The position numbers and the translations under genes are program-made. The notes beneath the pieces are model-generated. The model was not told the DNA's origin, searched no databases, and saw only the letters and a list, made by a program, of their open reading frames with translations. 5,554 bases of DNA from Solirubrobacterales bacterium (GTDB lineage: Bacteria > Actinomycetota > Thermoleophilia > Solirubrobacterales > Solirubrobacteraceae): NCBI GenBank assembly GCA_025964065.1, contig JAOPZO010000452.1, positions 1 through 5,554 on the forward strand, in the 5' to 3' direction. This document shows positions 1-5,554 of the stretch, piece after piece. Every line of letters starts with the position of its first letter. The stretch's first letter is position 1.

Positions 1-1014
1 GAGCGCCCGGCGCTCGCCTCGCGGCCCGCGGGCGCCGCGGCCGTGGCAGCGCTGAACGGCTTCTACGGCAACCACCTGACGGACCGGGGCAACGCGCTCG
101 CGCTCGCGATGGAGCTCCTCCGGGACGGCACGCCGGTGACCACGGACGCCGAGGGCCTCGCCACGGCGTTCCCCGACGCGACCTCGCGGATCGTCGTGCT
201 CGTCCACGGCCTCTGCGAGACGGACGCGTCCTGGCGCAGACCCCCGCTCCGCGCGGCGGCGCCGTCGCGCCGGACCTACGGCGAGCGGCTCCAGGACGAG
301 CTGAGCTTCACCCCCGTGGACGTCCGCTACAACACCGGCCTGCGCGTCGCCGCCAACGGGCGTGAGCTCGCGCGGCTCCTCGAGGAGCTCGTCACGGGCT
401 GGCCGACGGGCGTCGAGGAGCTCGTGCTCGTGGGGCACTCGATGGGGGGCCTGGTCGCCCGCAGCGCCTGCCACTACGGCGAGCTCGGTGGGTGCCGCTG
501 GACCGACGCGGTCAGTCACGTCTTCTGCCTCGGCACGCCGCACCTCGGCGCCGACCTCGAGAAGGGCGCCAACGCCCTGGGCTGGGTGCTGGGCCGGCTG
601 CCGGAGACTCGCGGCGTCGCACGGGTCCTCAATGCGCGCAGCGTCGGGGTCAAGGACCTCAGGTTCGGCTCGTGCGCCGAGGAGGACTGGAGCGGATCGG
701 ACCCCGACGAGTTCCTGCGTGACCGTTGCCGGGAGGTCCCGTTCCTCCCGGACGCGCGGTACTGCTTCATCGGGGCGACGCTTGCGCCCGGGCCGCTCGG
801 CGCGCTCGTGGGCGACCTGCTGGTGCGCATGCCGAGCGCCTCCGGCCGCGGGAGCGGACGGGGGCGCCGCGTCCCGTTCGCGGTCGACGACGGGCACGAG
901 CTCGCGGGCCTGACGCACTTCGACCTGCTCAACCACCCCGCGGTGTACGAGCAGTTGCGCCGGTGGATCACCCGGACGTCCGCGCAGCCCTCGCTCGAGG
1001 CGGGTGCGGCATGA
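1..1014 (+). CDS. PGAP1-like alpha/beta hydrolase (putative lipase/esterase), 5' end probably outside the window
   Basis: Serine hydrolase of the alpha/beta fold, probably acting on an ester or lipid; the substrate is unknown. Numbering from the GTG at 43 (323 aa), it shows an oxyanion-type VHGLCET segment (54-60), the nucleophile elbow GHSMGG with Ser133, a GTPHLG segment (164-169), an Asp candidate in GDLLVRMPSA (Asp259) and a His candidate in LTHFDLLNHP (His292). Together these give a plausible Ser-Asp-His triad. The frame is open from base 1 with no stop, the GTG at 43 has no purine-rich ribosome site before it, and the ALNGFYGNHL segment just after it looks like the middle of a conserved N-terminal region. 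I therefore read the gene as starting upstream of the window. No signal peptide or membrane segment is visible in the part seen. Seven cysteines are present, several beside core motifs, so they look family-conserved rather than a disulfide signature. The stop overlaps the start of the acyl-CoA dehydrogenase. The fold assignment is firm; the substrate is not. Confidence 0.85.
   Translation, partial: ERPALASRPAGAAAVAALNGFYGNHLTDRGNALALAMELLRDGTPVTTDAEGLATAFPDATSRIVVLVHGLCETDASWRRPPLRAAAPSRRTYGERLQDELSFTPVDVRYNTGLRVAANGRELARLLEELVTGWPTGVEELVLVGHSMGGLVARSACHYGELGGCRWTDAVSHVFCLGTPHLGADLEKGANALGWVLGRLPETRGVARVLNARSVGVKDLRFGSCAEEDWSGSDPDEFLRDRCREVPFLPDARYCFIGATLAPGPLGALVGDLLVRMPSASGRGSGRGRRVPFAVDDGHELAGLTHFDLLNHPAVYEQLRRWITRTSAQPSLEAGAA
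997..1013 (+). promoter_or_regulatory. ATGA start/stop overlap with weak Shine-Dalgarno for the acyl-CoA dehydrogenase
   Basis: A GAGG at 997-1000 lies ten bases before the ATG at 1011, inside the end of the hydrolase gene. The ATG shares bases with the hydrolase TGA (1012-1014). This arrangement usually means translational coupling. It decides the start at 1011 against a longer in-frame reading from 726, which would run through the hydrolase in another frame. Confidence 0.5.
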
Positions 1015-2210
1015 GCAGCTCCGAGCTCTCGGCGACGAGCGACTTCTACGCCCTCGAGGCGATCCTCCCGTCCGCGGACCGCGCCTACCTGGCGGAGATC
1101 CGCAGGTTCCTCCTCGAGGAGGTCGCGCCGATCGCGAACGACCACTGGAACCGCGAGGAGTTCCCGCATCACCTCTGGCCGCGCATGGCGGAGATCGGGA
1201 TGGGCGGCATCGCCATCGAGGGCTTCGGGTGCGCGGGGCGCGGACCGCTCGTCGACGGCTTCGTCGCGATGGAGCTCGCCGCGGTCGACTGCTCCCTGGC
1301 GACCGGCCTCGGCGTCCACAGCCACCTCGCGATGGGTTCGATCTTCCACTGCGGCTCCGAGGAGCAGAAGGAGCGGTGGCTGCCGCCGATGGCGCGCTTC
1401 GAGGCCCTCGGCGCCTTCGGCCTGACGGAACCCGAGGCGGGCTCCGACGTCGCCCGTGGGCTGCGGACGACCGCACGGCGCGACGGGGACACCTGGGTCC
1501 TCAACGGCGCGAAGCGGTGGATCGGCAACGCCACCTTCGCCGACGTCGTGGTGATCTGGGCGCGCGACGAGGGCGACGACCAGGTCAAGGGCTTCCTCGT
1601 CGAACGCGGCACCCCCGGGTTCGAGGCGACGAAGATGCAGGGGAAGATCGCCCTGAGGGCGGTCCAGAACGCGGACATCGTCCTGACCGACGTCGTGGTG
1701 CCCGAGACCTCCCGGCTGCAGCACGCGGACAGCTTCGCCGACACCGCCACGGTCCTCACCCACTCACGCATCGCCGTGGCCTGGGAGGCGACGGGCTGCG
1801 CCCGCGGCGCGTACGAGCTCGCGCTGGCGTACGCGCTCGAACGCCGGCAGTTCGGTCGCCCGATCGCGAAGTTCCAGCTCGTGCAGGACCTCCTCGCCCG
1901 CATGCTCGGCAACGTCGTCGCGTCCCAGTGCATGGCGCTCCGCCTCGGCCAACTCGCCGAGCATGGCCAGGCCGGCGTCCAGCACGCCGCGCTCGCCAAG
2001 GCCTTCTGCACCGCCCGCATGCGCGAGACGACCGGCTGGGCCCGCGAGCTCCTCGCGGGGAACGGCATCCTGCTCGAGCACGGCGTCGCCCGGTTCGTCG
2101 CCGACTCCGAGGCCATCTACTCCTACGAGGGGACGCGCGAGGTGAACTCGCTCATCGTCGGCTTCGCCATCACCGGCCAGTCGGCCTTCGCGGGGCCGCT
2201 CAAGGCCTGA
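1011..2210 (+). CDS. Acyl-CoA dehydrogenase, glutaryl-CoA dehydrogenase / ACX4-like branch
   Basis: FAD-dependent flavoenzyme of 399 aa, the normal length for the acyl-CoA dehydrogenase family. It would introduce a 2,3-double bond into an acyl-CoA in the cytoplasm. Domains run in the usual order: an N-terminal helical domain (about 20-130), a middle beta domain with the flavin/substrate motif AFGLTEPEAGSD (135-146) and KRWIGN (168-173), then the C-terminal helical domain with ERRQFGRPI (277-285), LLAGNGI (347-353) and YEGT (372-375). Glu373 in YEGT is the expected catalytic base. The middle domain, remembered against family members, looks closest to plant short-chain acyl-CoA oxidase ACX4 and next to glutaryl-CoA dehydrogenase (KRWIGN-TFAD, VQN-DI, F-DT--VL--SR-MVAW pattern). 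The Arg that binds the glutaryl carboxylate in human glutaryl-CoA dehydrogenase (Arg94) falls on Ala97 here, so a dicarboxylyl-CoA substrate seems unlikely. It is probably co-translated with the upstream hydrolase. The family is certain; short- or branched-chain acyl-CoA as substrate is inference. Confidence 0.95.
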   Translation: MSSSELSATSDFYALEAILPSADRAYLAEIRRFLLEEVAPIANDHWNREEFPHHLWPRMAEIGMGGIAIEGFGCAGRGPLVDGFVAMELAAVDCSLATGLGVHSHLAMGSIFHCGSEEQKERWLPPMARFEALGAFGLTEPEAGSDVARGLRTTARRDGDTWVLNGAKRWIGNATFADVVVIWARDEGDDQVKGFLVERGTPGFEATKMQGKIALRAVQNADIVLTDVVVPETSRLQHADSFADTATVLTHSRIAVAWEATGCARGAYELALAYALERRQFGRPIAKFQLVQDLLARMLGNVVASQCMALRLGQLAEHGQAGVQHAALAKAFCTARMRETTGWARELLAGNGILLEHGVARFVADSEAIYSYEGTREVNSLIVGFAITGQSAFAGPLKA

Positions 2211-2240
2211 ACGGCGAGCGCCGGCGCCTCCCGCGGCCGC
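2211..2240. other. 30-base convergent junction between two operons
   Basis: Only 30 bases separate the stop of the plus-strand acyl-CoA dehydrogenase from the stop of the minus-strand E1 gene. The stretch is almost pure G+C. It holds a self-complementary GCGCCGGCGC (2218-2227) and a five-base inverted pair, GAGCG (2216-2220) with CGCTC (2238-2242). Neither has a following T tract. It may help end transcription from both sides, but I cannot call a standard intrinsic terminator. Confidence 0.3.
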
Positions 2241-4583
2241 TCACGCGATCAGGTCGAGCGCGGCTCCCACGATGGTCTCGGCGTCCAGGCCGTGGGCGGC
2301 GTAGACGTCCTCGAGCGAGCCGGCCTGCCCGAACCGCTCGACGCCGACGTTCGTGATCGGGATGCGCCCGGTGACCCCGAGGAAGCTGAGGGTGTGGGGG
2401 TGGCCGTCCATGACGGTGACGATCGGCGTCAGGCGGTCCTCCGGGAAGAGTCGTCCGAGGATCGCGTCCGAGCCGGCGTTCAGCCCGCGCCGGGCCTGGG
2501 TGGCGCGGAAGACGAGGTCCGGGCTCGTCAGGCAGACGACGTGCGGCGCGCGGCCCGTGTCGCGTTCGAGCGTGGCGGCGGCCTCGAGCACCTCGGGCAT
2601 GACGGCCCCGACGCCGACGAGCGTGACCGCCGCGTCGGGGCCGGCGTCGCGGAGGCGGTACCCGCCCGCGAGGACGTCGGCCCGCCGCTGCTCGCGGGCG
2701 GCCGGGTCGGCCGGCACCCCGGCGGGCTCCTGCGGCAGCGGCCGGGTCGTGAGGCGGAAGTAGCTCGAGGTGCCGTCGGGGCGCCCGAGCCGCGAGAGCG
2801 CGTGGAGGAACGTCCACTCGAGGTCCTGCCCGAAGGCCGGCTCCCAGGCGATGCACTCGGGCTGCTCGATGCCGATGCTCGGCGTGCCGATCGACTGGTG
2901 CGCCCCGCCCTCCGGCGCGAGCGTGACGCCCGACGGCGTGCCGACGAGGATCGACTGCCCGCCCGCGTACATCCCGAAGGACCACGGCTCGAGCGCCCGG
3001 GCCACGAACGGGTCGTAGATCGTGCCGATCGGGAGCAGCGCCTCGCCGTCGCGAGACCAGGTCGCCCCCAGCTCGGAGAGCAGGCCGACGAGGTTCACCT
3101 CGGCGATCCCGAGCTCCACGTGCTGGCCCTGGTCGTGCTCGCGCCACTTCACGAGCGTCTGGCGGTCGTCGGCGAACCAGTCGATGCGCTCGCCGACCGA
3201 CCAGACCCCGACGCGGTTGATCCACCCGCCGAGGTTCGTCGAGGAGGCCACGTCGGGCGAGACCGTCACCACGCGCTTGGCGACCTCGGGGGCCGCGTGG
3301 GAGAGGTCGACGAGCAGGCGGCCGAGCGCCTGCTGGGTGGAGGCCGAGCCCGTGTGCTCCCGGCCGAGCTCGGCCGGGACCTCCACGCCGCGGGCGGGCG
3401 CCGGGGCGGCTCGCGCGAGCGTCCGCGCGGTCCGGGCGCAGAGCCGGCCCTCCTCGCTCTCGGCCTCGAAGGTGGCCCAGGGCGCCGCGACGTCGCCGCC
3501 GAGCGTGCTCGCGAGCTGCTCGTACTCGCCCGGGTTGAGCAGCGCCGAGTGATTCGACGGGTGGCCTTCCGTCGGCAGGCTCCACCCCTTGATCGTGTAC
3601 GCGAAGATGACGCTCGGCCGGTCGACGGCAGCGTCTGCGGTCCGGTAGGCCTCGAGCAACGCCGCGTGGTCGTGGCCGCCAAGGTTCCGCACGCTCGCGT
3701 GCAGCTCCGCGTCGTCGAGCTCCTTGGTGACCCGCGTCAAGTCGCGCCTGTCGGCCGCGCCGGTGAGCAGCCGCTCGCGCACCTCCGCATGGGGCGCCCG
3801 CAGCATCCGCTGGTACTCCGCGTTGGGCATCGCGTCGAGCCGCGCCCGCAGCGCCTCGCCGCCCGCCAGCGCGAAGAGCTCCTGCAGGCGGCGGCCGTAC
3901 TTCACGGTCAGGACCTGCCACCCCGCGGCCTCGAACATGCCCTCCATGCGCCGCGTCGCCATGTGCGGCACGACGCGGTCGAGGGACTGGCGGTTCAGAT
4001 CGACGACCCAGAGCAGCTCCCCCAGGCTCGGGACCACCGGATCGACGAGCGCCTCCCAGATCGCGCCCTCGTCGAGCTCCGCGTCGCCCAGGAGCGCGAT
4101 CTGGCGCCCCCCGACCGGGACGTCGGCGTGGCCGGCGACGTAGCGGTGGGCGAGCGCGCTCCAGATCGTCGCGGTCGCGCCGATCCCGACCGAGCCCGTC
4201 GAGAAGTCGACCGGGTCGGGGTCCTTCGTGCGGCTCGGGTAGCTCTGCAGGCCGCCGATCTCGCGCAGGGTCGTGAGGTACCTCGGGTCGAGCTCGCCGA
4301 GCAGGTAGTTGATCGCGTGCAGGACGGGCGAGGCGTGCGGCTTGACCGAGACGCGGTCGGGCGCACGCAGGTGCGCGAACCAGAGCGAGGTCATGACGGA
4401 GACGAGCGAGGCGCTCGAGGCCTGGTGGCCGCCGACCTTCACCCCGGAGGTGTTCTCGCGCACCGTGTTCGCGTGGTGGACGATGGAGGTCGCAAGCCAG
4501 AGCACGCGGCGCTCGACCGCCGCCAGGAGCTCAGGACCCGGGGCGGCGGGGTCGGTGGTGGGCGCCTGTGAGGTGGTCGCCAT
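2241..4583 (-). CDS. AceE-like single-chain 2-oxo acid dehydrogenase E1 component (thiamine diphosphate dependent)
   Basis: E1 of a 2-oxo acid dehydrogenase complex: it decarboxylates a 2-oxo acid on thiamine diphosphate and passes the acyl group to lipoyl-E2. At 780 aa it carries all transketolase-type domains in one chain, like homodimeric AceE but roughly 100 residues shorter than E. coli AceE (about 887). The N-terminal cofactor domain shows VGGHQAS (50-56, His53) and KPHASPVLHA (81-90, His83), matching the two active-site His regions of AceE. It also has GDAELDEG (166-173) and, about 25 residues on, DLNRQSLD (195-202), so the Mg ligands Asp167, Asn197 and Gln199 are kept. The pyrimidine domain carries Glu495 in ELGIAE, the expected cofactor-activating Glu, and EGGAHQSIGTPS (558-569). 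A C-terminal transketolase-like domain follows (about 650-780). The third motif position is Ala168 (GDA, not GDG). Its ATG lies one base after the E2 stop. The substrate (pyruvate, 2-oxobutyrate or a branched 2-oxo acid) is not decidable here; automatic annotation may call it transketolase. Confidence 0.9.
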   Translation of the reverse strand: MATTSQAPTTDPAAPGPELLAAVERRVLWLATSIVHHANTVRENTSGVKVGGHQASSASLVSVMTSLWFAHLRAPDRVSVKPHASPVLHAINYLLGELDPRYLTTLREIGGLQSYPSRTKDPDPVDFSTGSVGIGATATIWSALAHRYVAGHADVPVGGRQIALLGDAELDEGAIWEALVDPVVPSLGELLWVVDLNRQSLDRVVPHMATRRMEGMFEAAGWQVLTVKYGRRLQELFALAGGEALRARLDAMPNAEYQRMLRAPHAEVRERLLTGAADRRDLTRVTKELDDAELHASVRNLGGHDHAALLEAYRTADAAVDRPSVIFAYTIKGWSLPTEGHPSNHSALLNPGEYEQLASTLGGDVAAPWATFEAESEEGRLCARTARTLARAAPAPARGVEVPAELGREHTGSASTQQALGRLLVDLSHAAPEVAKRVVTVSPDVASSTNLGGWINRVGVWSVGERIDWFADDRQTLVKWREHDQGQHVELGIAEVNLVGLLSELGATWSRDGEALLPIGTIYDPFVARALEPWSFGMYAGGQSILVGTPSGVTLAPEGGAHQSIGTPSIGIEQPECIAWEPAFGQDLEWTFLHALSRLGRPDGTSSYFRLTTRPLPQEPAGVPADPAAREQRRADVLAGGYRLRDAGPDAAVTLVGVGAVMPEVLEAAATLERDTGRAPHVVCLTSPDLVFRATQARRGLNAGSDAILGRLFPEDRLTPIVTVMDGHPHTLSFLGVTGRIPITNVGVERFGQAGSLEDVYAAHGLDAETIVGAALDLIA

Positions 4584-4587
4584 CTCA
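4581..4587 (-). promoter_or_regulatory. E2 stop / E1 start junction (TGAGATG) without Shine-Dalgarno
   Basis: On the minus strand the E2 TGA is followed by one base and then the E1 ATG. The coding end of E2 just before it has no GGAGG-like sequence. E1 translation therefore probably depends on ribosomes finishing E2, which would tie the amounts of the two subunits together. Confidence 0.5.
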
Positions 4588-5554
4588 GAGCGCCATCGCG
4601 AGCGGCGCCTGGAGCAGCTCCTTGATGCGACGCAGGAAGCCCGCCGCGTCCGCGCCGTAGAGGATGCGGTGGTCGCAGGTCAGTCGAAGCTTCATCACCT
4701 GCCGCAGCGCCACCTCCCCCTCGTGCTCGACCGGAGTCCGCCGCATCTCGCCGACCGACAGGATCGCCGCCTGCGGCGGGTTCACGATCGAGGTGAACTC
4801 CGAGATGCCGAACATCCCGAGGTTCGAGACGGTGAACGTGCCGCCCGAGAGCTCCGCCAGCGTCGCCCTCCCGTCCCGGACGGCCGCGGCCAGGCGCCGC
4901 GACTCCCGACCGATCTCCCCGAGCGACTTCCGGTCGGCGTGGAAGACGGTCGGCACGACGAGCGCGTCCTCCGCCGCCACGGCGATCCCGACGTTGACGT
5001 GCTCGAAGAGCTCGAAGGCGCCGTCGACGAACGCGCCGTTGGCCCGCGGGAACTCGCGCAGGGCGAGGGCGCTCGCCTTCACGACGAAGTCGTTGAACGA
5101 CGGCGGCTTGACGTCGGGGGCGAGGGCCTTGAGCTGCGTGCGCAGCGCCACCGCCTCCTCCATGTCCACGTCGACCCCGATGACGAAATCGGGCGCGGCA
5201 GCCTTCGCCTCGACCATCCGCCGGGCGACCACCTGCTGCAGGCGCGACAGCTCGACCCGCGTCACCGTGCCCTTCGCGGCGGACGCCTGCGAGGGAATCG
5301 CGGCCGGCGCGGCACTCGTGCCGTTCGTCCGTTCGGGTGCGGAGGCCGGGGCGGCCGACTCGAGCCCGGCGGCCCGCTGGACGTCCGCCCGGAGCACGCG
5401 GCCTCCGGGGCCCGAGCCCCGGAGCGTCCCGAGGTCGACGCCATGGAGCCGCGCGACGCGACGCGCGAGGGGGGACGCGCGGACCGTCCCGTCGTCAGGC
5501 TCGAGGGCAGCGGGCGCGGCGCCCGGCGCGGGCGCGGGCTCGGCCGGCGACCGT
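4585..5554 (-). CDS. 2-oxo acid dehydrogenase E2 component (dihydrolipoamide acyltransferase), N-terminus outside the window
   Basis: E2 core of the complex: it takes the acyl group from E1 on a lipoyl arm and transfers it to CoA. The visible part is 322 residues, counted from the first whole codon at 5553. Residues 1-22 are an Ala/Pro-rich linker. Residues 24-58 are a textbook peripheral subunit-binding domain (ASPLARRVAR, then GSGPGGRVLRADV), which binds E1 and/or E3. A second Ala/Pro/Ser linker spans about 62-96. The catalytic acyltransferase domain (about 97-322) contains GGTFTVSNLGMFG (237-249), NPPQAAILSVG and the active-site segment CDHRILYGAD with His295. The frame stays open to the window edge, and the GTG at 5397 falls inside the subunit-binding domain, so the true start and the lipoyl domain lie beyond 5554. 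The HxxxDG motif has Tyr299 where Asp is usual. E1 follows after one base in the same operon. Acetyl versus branched-chain acyl specificity cannot be assigned. Confidence 0.93.
   Translation of the reverse strand, partial: RSPAEPAPAPGAAPAALEPDDGTVRASPLARRVARLHGVDLGTLRGSGPGGRVLRADVQRAAGLESAAPASAPERTNGTSAAPAAIPSQASAAKGTVTRVELSRLQQVVARRMVEAKAAAPDFVIGVDVDMEEAVALRTQLKALAPDVKPPSFNDFVVKASALALREFPRANGAFVDGAFELFEHVNVGIAVAAEDALVVPTVFHADRKSLGEIGRESRRLAAAVRDGRATLAELSGGTFTVSNLGMFGISEFTSIVNPPQAAILSVGEMRRTPVEHEGEVALRQVMKLRLTCDHRILYGADAAGFLRRIKELLQAPLAMAL

Noticed and set aside
726..1010. A 95-residue N-terminal extension of the acyl-CoA dehydrogenase frame.
   Set aside because: It overlaps the hydrolase coding region, is Arg/Ala/Pro-rich, and lies before the normal family N-terminus. 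The ATG at 1011 gives the standard 399-aa length and has a Shine-Dalgarno-like GAGG.
516..1763. A 415-codon minus-strand open frame across the hydrolase and acyl-CoA dehydrogenase genes.
   Set aside because: It spans two well-supported genes, has no domain signature, and has the Arg/Asp/Pro-rich look of a shadow frame.
2216..2242. A GC-rich inverted repeat in the convergent gap as an intrinsic terminator.
   Set aside because: The paired arms are only five bases, the loop between them is long, and there is no T tract on either strand. Short GC palindromes are common by chance in this composition.
2200..3921. A 573-codon minus-strand open frame overlapping E1 in another frame.
   Set aside because: It is an Arg/Gly/Pro-rich shadow of the E1 gene with no family motif.
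2292..4571. A 759-codon open frame on the plus strand, antisense to the E1 gene.
   Set aside because: Its translation is low-complexity Arg/Ala/Gly/Pro/Glu-rich with no recognisable motif, while the minus strand encodes a clear E1. Long antisense frames are expected at this GC content, where stop codons are rare.
4585..5397. Taking the GTG at 5397 as the start of a short 270-aa acyltransferase.
   Set aside because: The frame continues upstream through a complete peripheral subunit-binding domain and an Ala/Pro linker to the window edge, so this GTG is an internal Val codon.

Overview
The window is about 70% or more G+C with strong GC bias at third codon positions. It is packed with four genes, two at each end pointing towards each other. 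The base composition and the protein styles (an actinobacterial PGAP1-like hydrolase with a GHSMGG elbow, an E2 with Ala/Pro linkers) suggest a high-GC actinobacterium, possibly of the Thermoleophilia/Solirubrobacterales kind. That placement is from family resemblance only; no rRNA or other marker gene is present.

Left half, plus strand: a PGAP1-like alpha/beta hydrolase (1-1014), probably truncated at its 5' end by the window edge. It overlaps by an ATGA an acyl-CoA dehydrogenase (1011-2210), whose motifs resemble the glutaryl-CoA dehydrogenase / plant ACX4 branch of the superfamily. The two look translationally coupled.

Right half, minus strand: a 2-oxo acid dehydrogenase complex operon in the order E2 then E1. 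The E2 acyltransferase (4585 to beyond 5554) runs off the right edge, so its lipoyl domain and true start are not visible. It is followed after one base by a complete AceE-like, single-chain thiamine-diphosphate E1 (2241-4583, 780 aa). No E3 (lipoamide dehydrogenase) is in view.

The two operons converge with only 30 bases between stop codons (2211-2240). Biochemically the set could fit together: E1 and E2 make an acyl-CoA from a 2-oxo acid by oxidative decarboxylation, and an acyl-CoA dehydrogenase could introduce a 2,3-double bond into such a product. The substrates cannot be read from sequence, and convergent genes need not share a pathway. Points worth a second look are the compact AceE-like E1 with GDA in place of GDG, the Tyr in the E2 HxxxDG motif, and the ACX4-like features of the dehydrogenase. 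I saw no RNA genes, mobile elements, CRISPR arrays or dispersed repeats.
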